Source: Microbispora amethystogenes
GTDB taxonomy: Bacteria; Actinomycetota; Actinomycetes; Streptosporangiales; Streptosporangiaceae
NCBI RefSeq assembly: GCF_016863015.1
Contig: NZ_BOOB01000003.1
Span: forward strand, 1 to 64,000
Direction of reading: 5' to 3'
DNA length: 64,000 nucleotides
Shown: positions 51,823 to 60,139 of the stretch, one piece after another
How positions within the stretch are numbered: the first letter of the stretch is position 1
Layout of the letters: the number at the start of each line of letters is the position of its first letter
Program-made: the position numbers and the translations under genes
The notes under the pieces: model-generated
What the model was told of the DNA's origin: nothing
What the model saw: only the letters and a program-made list of their open reading frames with translations
Database searches by the model: none

Positions 51823-51977
51823 GTGACGCAATATAGCGCACATCCCGACGCTCGCGTCGACCTCTCCCGTCCCGGGCGTGTTCCGTACGGCTCCCGGCGG
51901 GCTCCCGGCGAGCGTGGCCGCAGGGGAGGCCGCGCGCCCGGGATCCGGTGCGGGCCGTCTTTCCGGCGGGTGGCAGG

Positions 51978-52598
51978 ATGGCCTGCGTGCCGGAGACACC
52001 TGAGGAGGAGAAGCGACTGCCCCCGGGCCAGTACGTCCCACGCGGACGGCCCGTCGTCCACTACGGCAGGGTGCCGGCGTTCCGCCCGGAGACGTGGCGT
52101 TTCCAGGTGTTCGGCGAGACGGCCACCGGTCAGATCCACGAGTTCTCGTGGGAGGAGTTCTCCTCGCTGCCCCACACGACCATGGTGTCCGACTTCCACT
52201 GCGTCACCAAGTTCTCGATCATGGGGAACGAGTGGGGCGGCTTTCCCGCCTCGGCCCTGCTCGCCCGCGTCCCGCCGGGGCCGGGCGTACGGCACGTGAT
52301 GATCTGGGCGGAGTACGGCTACAGCGCGAACCTCCGCCTGACCGACTTCGACCGCCCGACGACGCTGTTCGCCACGCACCTCGACGAGAAGCCGCTGTCG
52401 GCCGAGCGCGGCTTCCCCGTCCGGCTCGTCGTGCCGCACCTGTACGCGTGGAAGAGCGTGAAATGGGTGCGTGCCATCGAATACCTGACCGAGGACCGGC
52501 GTGGTTTCTGGGAGGAGCGCGGCTACCACAACGTGGCCGACCCCTGGAAAGAGCAGCGCTACTCATACCAGGAGGAGCCGGGCGAGGGCCCGCCGTGA
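51978..52598 (+). CDS. Sulfite-oxidase-like molybdopterin-binding protein
   Basis: A 206-residue (or 203-residue, from GTG 51987) protein of the oxidoreductase-molybdopterin family. The Mo-ligating Cys lies in SDFHCVTKFS, with WGGFPASALL, HLYAWKSVKWVRAIEYLTED and the C-terminal YHNVADPWKEQRY matching the family. No signal peptide and no haem or dimerisation domain are present, so it corresponds to the small YedY/sulfite oxidase-like type. Substrate unknown. The start codon is uncertain. Confidence 0.88.
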   Translation: MACVPETPEEEKRLPPGQYVPRGRPVVHYGRVPAFRPETWRFQVFGETATGQIHEFSWEEFSSLPHTTMVSDFHCVTKFSIMGNEWGGFPASALLARVPPGPGVRHVMIWAEYGYSANLRLTDFDRPTTLFATHLDEKPLSAERGFPVRLVVPHLYAWKSVKWVRAIEYLTEDRRGFWEERGYHNVADPWKEQRYSYQEEPGEGPP

Positions 52599-52616
52599 GG
52601 CCGCCGAAGGGCTACG

Positions 52617-53804
52617 GTGTCCGGCGTGTCGACAGCCGTGTGGGTCACGCTGTGCGCGCTCTGCGGAGTCTGCGGCGGCGTGCTCGGCCGCGCCCTGCCG
52701 CGTAGCGGGCCGCCGCCGGGAGAGGGTCGGGAGCGGGACGAAGGGCCGGGTGAGGCGGCGTTCCGCGCCCTGCGCGCCGCCGGTCTGGCCGCGCGCTCGC
52801 TGCGCGCCGCCGGGCTCACCCGGGCCTCCGCCCGCCACGCCGTACGGCACCTGCGGACGCTGCTGGGCACCTCCGGGCTTGTCGTGGCGGCGCCCGACCG
52901 GGTGCTGGCCAGGGACGGCGCGGACGTGCCGGGGGACGAGGCGGTCCTCGCCGAGGTGCGGGCGGCGACGGCCGGGGGCAGGCCGCGCGTCGTCCCGGCG
53001 TTCCGCGGCGGCGGCCGGCGCGGGGTGGTCGTCCCCCTGGCCGTGGAGGGCCGGGTGGTCGGGGCCCTGGCGGCCTACGACGCGCGGGTGAGCACGGCGC
53101 TGGTGCGCACCGCGACCGAGGTGGGCCGCTGGCTGTCGGGCCAGCTCGAACTCGCCGAGCTCGACGCCTCGCGCAGGCGCACGCTGGAGGCGGAGGCGCG
53201 CGCCCTGCGAGCCCAGATATCCCCCCATTTCGTCTACAACTCGCTGACCACCATCGCCTCGTTCGTCCGGACCGATCCGGAGCGCGCCCGCGAACTGCTG
53301 CTCGACTTCGCCGACTTCATCCGGTACGCACTGCGCCGGGCGGCCGACTTCACCACCCTCGCCGACGAGCTGACCTGCGTGGACCGTTACCTGCTGCTGG
53401 AACAGGCGAGGTTCGGCGACCGGCTGCGGTTCACCGTCCAGGTCGCTCCCGAGGTGCTGCGGGTCGACGTGCCGTTCCTGTGCCTGCAGCCCCTGGTCGA
53501 GAACGCGATCAAGCACGGCATGCCGGGGGAGGTGCGGGTCGTGATCAGGGACGCCGGGTCGGAGGCGCACATCTGGGTCGAGGACGACGGCGTCGGGATG
53601 AATCCCGAGCAGCTGCACGCCGCGCTGCGGGAGCAGCGGACCGGCATCGGGCTGAGCAACGTCGACGTGCGCATGCGGCACATCTACGGCCCGGGTTACG
53701 GCCTGGTCGTCGAGACCGCGCCGGGCAAGGGGACCCGCATCCGGCTGCGGATCCCCAAGACCCGGCCCCGCACCCGTCCCGGTGCGAGCCCGGCCCGGCC
53801 CTGA
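52617..53804 (+). CDS. LytS-type histidine kinase (partner of LytTR)
   Basis: A 395-residue sensor kinase: an N-terminal membrane helix (VWVTLCALCGVCGGVLGRAL), a GAF-like sensor (about 95-180) and the His_kinase domain with phosphoacceptor ISPHFVYNSLTTIASFVRTD, N-box LVENAIKHG and G-boxes EDDGVGMNP and GIGLSNVDVRM. GTG 52617 is used; a GTG nine bases later is equally possible. In most actinobacteria the LytTR regulator follows directly. Here its likely partner is 1.65 kb downstream, beyond an antisense kinase gene. Confidence 0.92.
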   Translation: MSGVSTAVWVTLCALCGVCGGVLGRALPRSGPPPGEGRERDEGPGEAAFRALRAAGLAARSLRAAGLTRASARHAVRHLRTLLGTSGLVVAAPDRVLARDGADVPGDEAVLAEVRAATAGGRPRVVPAFRGGGRRGVVVPLAVEGRVVGALAAYDARVSTALVRTATEVGRWLSGQLELAELDASRRRTLEAEARALRAQISPHFVYNSLTTIASFVRTDPERARELLLDFADFIRYALRRAADFTTLADELTCVDRYLLLEQARFGDRLRFTVQVAPEVLRVDVPFLCLQPLVENAIKHGMPGEVRVVIRDAGSEAHIWVEDDGVGMNPEQLHAALREQRTGIGLSNVDVRMRHIYGPGYGLVVETAPGKGTRIRLRIPKTRPRTRPGASPARP

Positions 53805-53823
53805 TCGGCCGCCGCCGTCGTCG

Positions 53824-55230
53824 TCACGCGACCGTGCTGTCCGGCGCTTCCCGGCCGGGGGAGACGGCGGGGAGGAGCGGCAACCTCAGGACGAACCGCG
53901 CGCCGCGCGGGGACTCCTCGATGCGGAGGCTGCCCTTGTGGGCGACCGCGATCGCCCGGCAGAGGGCCAGGCCGAGTCCGCTGCCACCGGGGTCGAGGCG
54001 CCGCGCCGCGTCGAGGCGGACGAAGGGCTCGAACACCCGCTCGCGGTCCTCCTCGGCGACGCCGTCGCCGTCGTCCAGCACTGTGACCAGCGCCTGGCCG
54101 CCGACGGGCTCCGCGGTCACGTCCACCTTGGAGATCGCGTGCCGCTGCGCGTTCACCAGCAGATTCGTGACGACGCTGGCGAGCTGGACGCGGCTGCCGA
54201 GGACCCGAAGGCCGGGCTCGGTCCTGGCGTGCACCGGGACCTCTCCGCCGCGCGCCGCCACCTCGGCGCGTACGAGAGCCCCGAGGTCGACCGGCTCGGA
54301 CACGCAGGGGGCGTTGCGGAGCCGGGCGAAGGCCAGCAGTTCGTCGATGATCTGCTGCAGGCGCTCGGCGACCGGCAGGGACCTGGCGATCGCCTCGCGC
54401 GCGTCGATCTCCGGGTAGAGCAGCGCCTCCTCCAGTCCGGTGCGGAGCCCGGTGAGCGGCGACTTCAGCTCGTGCGAGACCACGGCGGCGAAGTGCCGCT
54501 GCTGCGTGACCGCCGATTCGAGCCGGTCGAGCGTCTGGTTCGCGGTGCGGGCGAGCCGGGCGATCTCGTCCCGGCCGGGAGGCTGCGGCACCCGCAGGGA
54601 CAGGTCGTGGGCGGTGATCTCCGAGATCCGCTGCCCGATCACCGTGATCGGCCGCAGGATGCGGCCCGCCGCCCGCCAGGTCGTCCACGTCCACAGCCCG
54701 GCCAGCAGCGCCCCGCTGGAGCCGACGAGGAGCTCCAGCCGGTGCCCGCGGATGGCGGGCGGCTGGTCCGTTCCGGCGTAGACGTAGTGGGGCTCGCCCC
54801 GCCAGATCTCCATCGCCTGCAACGACGGGACCCGGGCGGCGGTGAGCATGACGCACCGGTCGCCGGAGCACTCGGTCACGTCCTGGAAGCGGTCGTCGCT
54901 GGCGGGCCGGACGGCGCTCAGCGGCCGCCCGCCGGCCATGGGGCCGGCCAGCACGACCCGGCCGCGCGAGTCGGTGAGCTGAACGAGGGGGACGCGCGCC
55001 GTCGGATCCGGCGGCGGTATGTGGCCGCGCCGAATGGAGCCGATCCATTCGCTCGCGACGCGGCGCGTCTCGTTGAAGATCTCGGTCTCGACCCGGGCAC
55101 GGATCAGCAGGCACAGCCCGGCTGCGATGACGCCGACGAGGAGGACGGACAGCGCCGCCACCGTCAGCGTCACCCGTGCCCGGATGGAGCCGGAACGGGG
55201 AAGAGGGAGGGCGCCCCGCCTGATGCCCAT
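53824..55230 (-). CDS. Classical HAMP-HisKA sensor histidine kinase, orphan
   Basis: A 468-residue membrane kinase: TM1 (about 18-43), an extracytoplasmic sensor (about 45-165), TM2 (about 173-193), HAMP (ITVIGQRISEITAHDLSLRV), HisKA phosphoacceptor (FAAVVSHELKSPLTGLRTGL) and HATPase (TNLLVNAQRHA, DDGDGVAEEDRERVFEPF, GSGLGLALCRAIA). These kinases normally pair with an OmpR-type regulator upstream; none is present within the window on either side. It sits between lytS and lytTR in the opposite direction. Confidence 0.93.
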   Translation of the reverse strand: MGIRRGALPLPRSGSIRARVTLTVAALSVLLVGVIAAGLCLLIRARVETEIFNETRRVASEWIGSIRRGHIPPPDPTARVPLVQLTDSRGRVVLAGPMAGGRPLSAVRPASDDRFQDVTECSGDRCVMLTAARVPSLQAMEIWRGEPHYVYAGTDQPPAIRGHRLELLVGSSGALLAGLWTWTTWRAAGRILRPITVIGQRISEITAHDLSLRVPQPPGRDEIARLARTANQTLDRLESAVTQQRHFAAVVSHELKSPLTGLRTGLEEALLYPEIDAREAIARSLPVAERLQQIIDELLAFARLRNAPCVSEPVDLGALVRAEVAARGGEVPVHARTEPGLRVLGSRVQLASVVTNLLVNAQRHAISKVDVTAEPVGGQALVTVLDDGDGVAEEDRERVFEPFVRLDAARRLDPGGSGLGLALCRAIAVAHKGSLRIEESPRGARFVLRLPLLPAVSPGREAPDSTVA

Positions 55231-55453
55231 CGACCTTCCTTGCTCGGCCTGACTTCTTTCGCCATCGTAGGCAGCCGTGTGGGACGGATAGGCCGATAAA
55301 AGGACAAATGGGAACAGATGCCCCCTAACGCATTCCTGGGCTTGACCTGGGCTTTCCGGGCGGGCGGTGGTGACGCCTCAGCGTATCGGGATCGTCACCT
55401 ACCGTCCGGTCACCCCTTGCGCGGGAAGGCGGGCGCACGGCACGGTGGACGCC

Positions 55454-56182
55454 ATGCTGCGTGTCCTCGCGGTGGACGACGAGGTCCCCGCCCTGTCCGA
55501 GCTCGCCTTTCTGTTGCGCCAGGACGCCCGGGTGGAGCACGTGAGCACGGCCACCGACAGCGGGGCCGCCCTCCGCGACATGGTCCAGATGATCGCCGAC
55601 GGCGAGCGTCTCGACGGGGTGTTCCTCGACGTGCGCATGCCGGGGCTCGACGGCCTCGACCTGGCCCGGCTCATCGGCGGGTTCCCCACGCCGCCGAAGC
55701 TGGTCTTCGTCAGCGCCCACGACTGCGCCGTGCAGGCGTTCGAGCTGGAGGCCGTCGACTACCTGCTCAAGCCCGTGCGCCCCGAACGCCTGGCGGAGGC
55801 CGTGCGCCGCCTGTCGGCCGCCGTGGCGCCCCCCGGCGCGGACGAGGATTTGGAGACGATCCCCGTCGAGCTGGCCGGCCGCACGAAGTTCGTCGCCCGG
55901 CAGGACGTGTGCTACGCCGAGGCGCACGGCGACTACGTCCGCCTGCACACCGCCGAGGCCGTCTACCTCGTACGGATGTCCCTCGCGGCGCTGGAGCGGC
56001 GCTGGGCGGGGTCGGGGTTCGTCAGGGCCCATCGCAGCACGCTCGTCAACGCCAGGCACGTGAGCGAGTTGCGCTTCGACGCCGGGCGGGTGGTCCTCCA
56101 GGTGGGCGGGGAGACGCTGCCGGTGAGCCGCAGGCTGACCCGGCAGGTGCGTGAGCAACTCGTCCGGCAGTTCCGCCCCTGA
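55454..56182 (+). CDS. LytTR-family response regulator
   Basis: A 242-residue regulator: receiver (VLAVDDEVPALSEL, phospho-Asp in GVFLDVRMPGLDG, Lys in DYLLKPVRPERL) and a LytTR DNA-binding domain (AEAHGDYVRLHTAEAVYLVR, FVRAHRSTLVNARHVSELR). ATG 55454 is taken as start; GTG 55445 is also possible. Functional partner of the LytS-type kinase at 52617. The usual downstream acetate/solute transporter is missing; instead an Asn/Trp-rich secreted protein follows, which may be a target. Confidence 0.92.
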   Translation: MLRVLAVDDEVPALSELAFLLRQDARVEHVSTATDSGAALRDMVQMIADGERLDGVFLDVRMPGLDGLDLARLIGGFPTPPKLVFVSAHDCAVQAFELEAVDYLLKPVRPERLAEAVRRLSAAVAPPGADEDLETIPVELAGRTKFVARQDVCYAEAHGDYVRLHTAEAVYLVRMSLAALERRWAGSGFVRAHRSTLVNARHVSELRFDAGRVVLQVGGETLPVSRRLTRQVREQLVRQFRP

Positions 56183-56197
56183 CTTCTCAAATCGGAC

Positions 56198-56218
56198 ATA
56201 CCACAACATAAGTGGTAT
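56198..56218. promoter_or_regulatory. Inverted repeat after lytTR gene
   Basis: ATACCAC (56198-56204) and GTGGTAT (56212-56218) form a 7-bp inverted repeat with loop AACATAA in an unusually AT-rich stretch, 16 bp after the lytTR stop and about 185 bp before the secreted-protein start. It may be a regulator operator or a terminator. Confidence 0.5.
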
Positions 56219-56322
56219 TGATGGTCTGATGCGTGTCATATTAAGATAAGGCTAGATAAAGCGCATCAACTCCTCGTTTGTGGTGCGACGTCGCAGGCAA
56301 TCAAGAAACCGCGAGAAGGTGG

Positions 56323-56350
56323 CCCCGAAGCGGCCGTGAATACTTCGGGG
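56323..56350 (+). promoter_or_regulatory. Leader hairpin of the Asn/Trp-rich protein gene
   Basis: CCCCGAAG (56323-56330) pairs with CTTCGGGG (56343-56350), an 8-bp stem with a 12-base loop, in the 5' leader about 50 bp before the start codon. It may stabilise the transcript or regulate translation. Confidence 0.5.
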
Positions 56351-56402
56351 TGATTTGCTCGCCGATCTGGCGCAATGAAAATCCTGTCGAGGAGGACGCG
56401 CA

Positions 56403-56897
56403 ATGCCTGCTTTCACGAGGATTCTTGCCGGGCTGGCCCTGGGAACCGCTCTCACCGGCGGATCGCTCGCTCTCGCCGCCGCCGCGGGTGCCACGACCGC
56501 CCCGTTCGCCGACGGAAACGAGAACATCAACGACAACCGGTGGAACAACGACAACAACAACTGGTGGAACAACCAGAACTTCTGGAACCAGGGCCTGTGG
56601 AAGGACGGCGTCAACGACCACTCCGGCTTCGGAATCGTCGCCAAGGGCGTCGCCCTCGGATTCCAGGACAAGACGAGCCGCGACAACGCCTGGTTCAACA
56701 ACAGCTGGTGGGCCAACAACCAGTTCTTCAACAACCGCGACAACAACGACCGGAACTTCAATCACGTGAACCGCGCTCCGGTGAACGAGCGGCCCACGAC
56801 CCTGGTCGTGCCGGAAGTCGTCAGGGACACCGTCGTGAAGGAGCGCCCGGTCCGCGAGAAGGAGCGCCACGAGAAGAACGACGACTGGAGCTACTGA
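56403..56897 (+). CDS. Secreted Asn/Trp-rich protein of unknown function
   Basis: A 164-residue exported protein. Signal peptide (MPAFTRILAGLALGTALTGG, then SLALAAAAGA), then a strongly Asn/Trp/Phe/Asp-rich segment (about 38-112) with runs such as NNDNNNWWNNQNFWNQ and WFNNSWWANNQFFNN, and a charged C-terminal tail (VRDTVVKERPVREKERHEKN). GC content is visibly lower than in neighbouring genes because of AAC/TGG codons. Excellent RBS (GAGGAGG). No family recognised. The composition recalls self-assembling or carbohydrate-binding surface proteins, but this is speculation. Confidence 0.85.
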   Translation: MPAFTRILAGLALGTALTGGSLALAAAAGATTAPFADGNENINDNRWNNDNNNWWNNQNFWNQGLWKDGVNDHSGFGIVAKGVALGFQDKTSRDNAWFNNSWWANNQFFNNRDNNDRNFNHVNRAPVNERPTTLVVPEVVRDTVVKERPVREKERHEKNDDWSY

Positions 56898-57321
56898 CCT
56901 GCTCGGCGCCTCGGGAGAGGAAGGCCCGGTCCGGTGAAGGCGTGACGGGTCGTCCGAGGCCAGGGCCGCCGCGACGGGGTCCGGAGCGACCGTTTGTCGC
57001 TCACGGGGGTCCGCTCGTCGTGTGAGGACGGGCCGCATGGCGCTAACTAGGGACCGCTCGTCCGAAGGGCCATCCGGCCACCCGATTACACCTCGTAGTG
57101 TTTCGCTCGTCGCAAGACACGCGGGGTAATCACAAAGTGAGCCGATTGTCATCAGGTGGTTACCAAGCGGGGCCCTACTCGGGGGGGAAGGGCCCCGCCC
57201 GCGCGTTACCGGGGGGACGCGGCGATCCGGCCATACGGGGGCGCCGGATCGCCGCGAACGCCCCTGACCGGCCACGACATGCGGCGCCGGCGGCCGCGAG
57301 CCTCCGTGGACCAGGCGCCGC
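56898..57321. other. Intergenic region with one hairpin
   Basis: No gene can be supported in these 424 bases. A 7-bp stem-loop (GAGCGAC at 56984-56990 and GTCGCTC at 56996-57002) could terminate the secreted-protein transcript. The second half contains an AT-richer block (about 57080-57165) of unknown role. No tRNA or riboswitch was recognised. Confidence 0.5.
56984..57002 (+). terminator. Possible terminator after Asn/Trp-rich gene
   Basis: Perfect 7-bp inverted repeat with loop CGTTT, 86 bp beyond the stop codon. Moderate strength, no U-tract. Confidence 0.45.
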
Positions 57322-58161
57322 TCAGCCGCTGCGGAGCTTCTTCAGCAGGTCGATGTCCTCGCGGTGCTTTTCCACCTTGCCGGGGGTCTCGATGCAGAAC
57401 GGCACGCCGGCGGCCGCCGGGTGCCGCATGAGATCGGCGAACGCCTGCGCGCCGATGTGCCCGGCCCCGATGTTCTCGTGCCGGTCCCTCTTGGACCCGC
57501 ACGGGTCCTTGGAGTCGTTGGCGTGGACCAGCCTCAGCCGGCCCGGGGCGACCTCGTGCAGGGCGTCCATCATCTCCTTAACGCCGCCCGGCGCGGCCAG
57601 GTCGTGCCCCGCCGCGAAGGCGTGACAGGTGTCCAGGCACACGCCCGCCTTCGGATGGTGGTCGAGCGCCTCCAGGTAGGGCCCGAGGTCCTGGACCGTG
57701 GCGCACAGCATCCGGCCCTGCCCCGCCATCGGTTCGAGCAGCAGGTCGGGGCCGTCTCCGGGCAGTTCGTCCAGCACCGGCAGCAGGTGCTCGTGGATCT
57801 GGCGCATCGCGTCCTCGCGCGACTGGCTGACGGCGGAGCCGGTGTGCACGACCACCCCTCGCGCGCCGGTCTCGGCGCCCCGGCGCAGCGTGTGGCGGAT
57901 CACCGCGATCGAGTTCTCCAGGGTCGCCGGCGTCGGCGACCCGCAGTTCACGAGATAGGCGGCGTGCAGGAAGACCGGCACGCCCGACTCGCGCAGTTTC
58001 GCGTCCTCGGCGGGGTCGCCCGCGCTGAGCGCCCAGCCGCGCGGATTCGTGACGAAGACCTGGATCATCTCCGCGCCGATCTCCGACGCGTACTTCAGCC
58101 CGCCCTTGGCCAGGCCGCCCGCGACGAAGACGTGACCGCCGATGAGGTTACTTGGAGTCAT
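57322..58161 (-). CDS. nfo: Endonuclease IV (AP endonuclease)
   Basis: Zinc-dependent AP endonuclease of 279 residues for base-excision repair. It begins LIGGHVFVAGGLAKGG; metal-binding residues occur in VFLHAAYLVN, LLLEPMAGQG, VCLDTCHAFAAG, LVHANDSKDPCGS and RHENIGAGHIG, and ends PFCIETPGK. The length is normal for the family. Its start region abuts tandem repeats on the upstream side. Confidence 0.95.
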   Translation of the reverse strand: MTPSNLIGGHVFVAGGLAKGGLKYASEIGAEMIQVFVTNPRGWALSAGDPAEDAKLRESGVPVFLHAAYLVNCGSPTPATLENSIAVIRHTLRRGAETGARGVVVHTGSAVSQSREDAMRQIHEHLLPVLDELPGDGPDLLLEPMAGQGRMLCATVQDLGPYLEALDHHPKAGVCLDTCHAFAAGHDLAAPGGVKEMMDALHEVAPGRLRLVHANDSKDPCGSKRDRHENIGAGHIGAQAFADLMRHPAAAGVPFCIETPGKVEKHREDIDLLKKLRSG

Positions 58162-58197
58162 GATGCCTCCAGGTTAGTCGCGGCCCCCGTGACCGCT

Positions 58198-58250
58198 CCC
58201 CGTGGCCGCACCCGTGGCCGCACCCGTGGCCGCACCTGTGGCCGCACCGC
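58198..58250. repeat. 12-bp tandem repeat (GTGGCCGCACC type)
   Basis: Four consecutive units of the form CCCGTGGCCGCA, the last with one C-to-T change, between the divergent nfo and uraD genes. Confidence 0.85.
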
Positions 58251-58260
58251 GGTTGTCCTG

Positions 58261-58340
58261 TGCGGCCCTGTGCGGCCCTGCGCCGCCCCGTGCCGCCCCG
58301 TGCCGCCCTGCGCCGCCCCGTGCCGCCCCGTGCCGCCCCG
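58261..58340. repeat. 10-bp tandem repeat, eight units
   Basis: Eight exact-period 10-bp units, type TGCCGCCCCG with variants TGCGGCCCTG and CGCCGCCCCG. Strongly strand-asymmetric (C-rich on the plus strand). Located 110-190 bp before the uraD start codon. Confidence 0.9.
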
Positions 58341-58450
58341 TGTGCCGGCCCCCTTTGTCACAACGTACAAAGCGGCCCCCGGAGCAGGGCACGCGGTTCG
58401 GACCTCGCGCCGCTGGACCCCGCCGCGGGCCCGGCGGTTGACTGACGGGC

Positions 58451-58924
58451 ATGCGCGAACTGAGCCGGGAGGACCTGCGGTCCTGCTGCGCCTCCGCCCG
58501 ATGGGTGGAGGAGGTGGCCGCGCGCGGGCCGTACCGCGACCTCGACGGGCTGCGCCGCGCGAGCGGGCCGGCGCTCGCCGCCCTGGCCTGGGACGACGTG
58601 CTGGAGGCGCTGGCGGCGCACCCCCGCATCGGCGAGCGGCCCGGTGGCGCCGGACGGGAGGCGGCGTGGTCGCGGTCGGAGCAGTCCGGAGCCGCCGACG
58701 CCGGCCGGGACGTGCTCGACGCGCTCCGCGAGGGCAACGCCGCCTACGAGAGCCGGTTCGGCCACGTCTACCTGGTCTGCGCGAGCGGCCGGGACGCCGA
58801 CGACCTGCTGGCGCTGCTGCGCGGCCGGCTCGGCAACGACGAGGAGACCGAGCGCGGGGTCGTCAGGGAGGAGCTGTCGAAGATCGTCTCGTTGCGGCTG
58901 GCCAAGCTCTGGGAGGGCCCGTGA
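58451..58924 (+). CDS. uraD: OHCU decarboxylase
   Basis: 2-oxo-4-hydroxy-4-carboxy-5-ureidoimidazoline decarboxylase, 157 residues, last step from urate to (S)-allantoin. Catalytic His in LAAHPRIGER; conserved NAAYESRFGHVYLVCASGRD and a helix-rich C-terminus (NDEETERGVVREELSKIVSL) are diagnostic. The stop overlaps the HIU hydrolase start by 4 bp. First gene of the purine-degradation operon. Confidence 0.94.
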   Translation: MRELSREDLRSCCASARWVEEVAARGPYRDLDGLRRASGPALAALAWDDVLEALAAHPRIGERPGGAGREAAWSRSEQSGAADAGRDVLDALREGNAAYESRFGHVYLVCASGRDADDLLALLRGRLGNDEETERGVVREELSKIVSLRLAKLWEGP

Positions 58925-59268
58925 GCCTCTCGACGCACGTGCTCGACACCGCCGCCGGGACACCCGCCGAGGACGTGCCCGTACGGCTCTCGCGGCGCGC
59001 CGCGCACGGCTTCGTGCCGGTCGCGGAGGGCCGCACCGACGGGGACGGCCGCATCCGGGAGTGGAGCCCGCTCGGCCGGGAGTGGGACCCGGCGCTCGAC
59101 CCGCGTCCCGGCACCTACCGGCTCGTCTTCGACACCGCCGCCTATCTGGGGGAGGACGCGTTCTTCCCCGAGGTCAGCGTGGTGTTCGCCGTCCGGGAGC
59201 CCGGCGGGCACTACCACGTGCCGCTGCTGCTGAGCCCCTTCGCCTACTCGACCTACCGGGGGAGCTAG
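58921..59268 (+). CDS. uraH: 5-hydroxyisourate hydrolase (transthyretin-like)
   Basis: A 115-residue HIUase: N-terminal LSTHVLDTAAGTPAEDVPV with catalytic His, central FDTAAYLGEDAFFPEVSV and the C-terminal signature YHVPLLLSPFAYSTYRGS. Hydrolyses 5-hydroxyisourate produced by uricase. GTG start overlaps the uraD stop. Uricase begins two bases after its stop codon, so these genes are cotranslated. Confidence 0.96.
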   Translation: MSLSTHVLDTAAGTPAEDVPVRLSRRAAHGFVPVAEGRTDGDGRIREWSPLGREWDPALDPRPGTYRLVFDTAAYLGEDAFFPEVSVVFAVREPGGHYHVPLLLSPFAYSTYRGS

Positions 59269-59270
59269 CC

Positions 59271-60137
59271 GTGGCCGTTCTGGGACCCAACAGGTATGGC
59301 AAGGCCGAGACGAGGGTCGTACGGGTGACCCGGCACGGCGACGCCCACCGGATCAAGGACCTCACGGTGAGCACCGCGTTGTCGGGCGACATGGCCGAGG
59401 TGCACCTGAGCGGGGACAACTCCGCCGTCCTGCCCACCGACTCGCAGAAGAACACCGTTTTCGCGTTCGCCAAGAAGCACGGCGTCGGGGCGATCGAGGA
59501 CTTCGCGCTGCTGCTGGCGCGGCACTTCGTGGACTCCCAGCCCGCGATCCACCACGCCAGGGTCGCCGTCGAGGAGCACGCCTGGGAGCGCAACGGCGCG
59601 TTCGGGCACTCGTTCGTCCGCTCCGGACGGGAGGTGCGCACCTGCGTGGCGCAGCACGACGGGACCCGGTCGTGGGTGGTCTCCGGGCTGCGCGACCTCG
59701 TCGTGCTCAACACGACCAACTCCGAGTTCTGGGGGTTCGCGAAGGACGAGTACACGACGCTGCCGGAGACCCGCGACCGCGTCCTCGCCACCGCCGTCGA
59801 CGTGTCATGGCGGCACGCGGACGCGGAAGCCCCTCAGGACTGGGACAAGAGCTACGAGAAGGCCCGGGCGGCCCTGCTCGCGGCCTTCGCCGACACCTAC
59901 AGCCTGTCCCTGCAGCAGACGTTGTACGCCATGGGCACGCGCGTGCTGGCCGAGTGCCCGGGGGTCTGCGAGGTGCGGCTGTCGCTGCCGAACAGGCACC
60001 ACTTCCTGGTCGACCTCGCGCCCTTCGGGCTGCCCAACGACGGGGAGGTCTTCTTCGCCGCCGACCGGCCGTACGGGCTGATCGAGGGGACCGTGCTGCG
60101 CGAGGACGCGCCCGACGCCGGCCCGGCGTGGGAGTAG
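59271..60137 (+). CDS. Urate oxidase (uricase)
   Basis: Cofactor-free uricase of 288 residues: NRYGKAETRVVRVTRHGDAH, catalytic region TDSQKNTVFAFAKKHG, HSFVRSGREVRTCVAQHDGT, NTTNSEFWGFAKDEYTTLPE and NRHHFLVDLAPFGLPNDGEV. Oxidises urate to 5-hydroxyisourate with release of hydrogen peroxide. GTG start with GGGGGAG upstream. Followed two bases later by the FAD-binding subunit gene. Confidence 0.96.
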   Translation: MAVLGPNRYGKAETRVVRVTRHGDAHRIKDLTVSTALSGDMAEVHLSGDNSAVLPTDSQKNTVFAFAKKHGVGAIEDFALLLARHFVDSQPAIHHARVAVEEHAWERNGAFGHSFVRSGREVRTCVAQHDGTRSWVVSGLRDLVVLNTTNSEFWGFAKDEYTTLPETRDRVLATAVDVSWRHADAEAPQDWDKSYEKARAALLAAFADTYSLSLQQTLYAMGTRVLAECPGVCEVRLSLPNRHHFLVDLAPFGLPNDGEVFFAADRPYGLIEGTVLREDAPDAGPAWE

Positions 60138-60139
60138 CC

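Noticed and set aside
58198..58340. Tandem repeats considered as a mobile-element end or origin
   Set aside because: No transposase, integrase, DnaA boxes or replication gene nearby; simple short-period repeats explain it.
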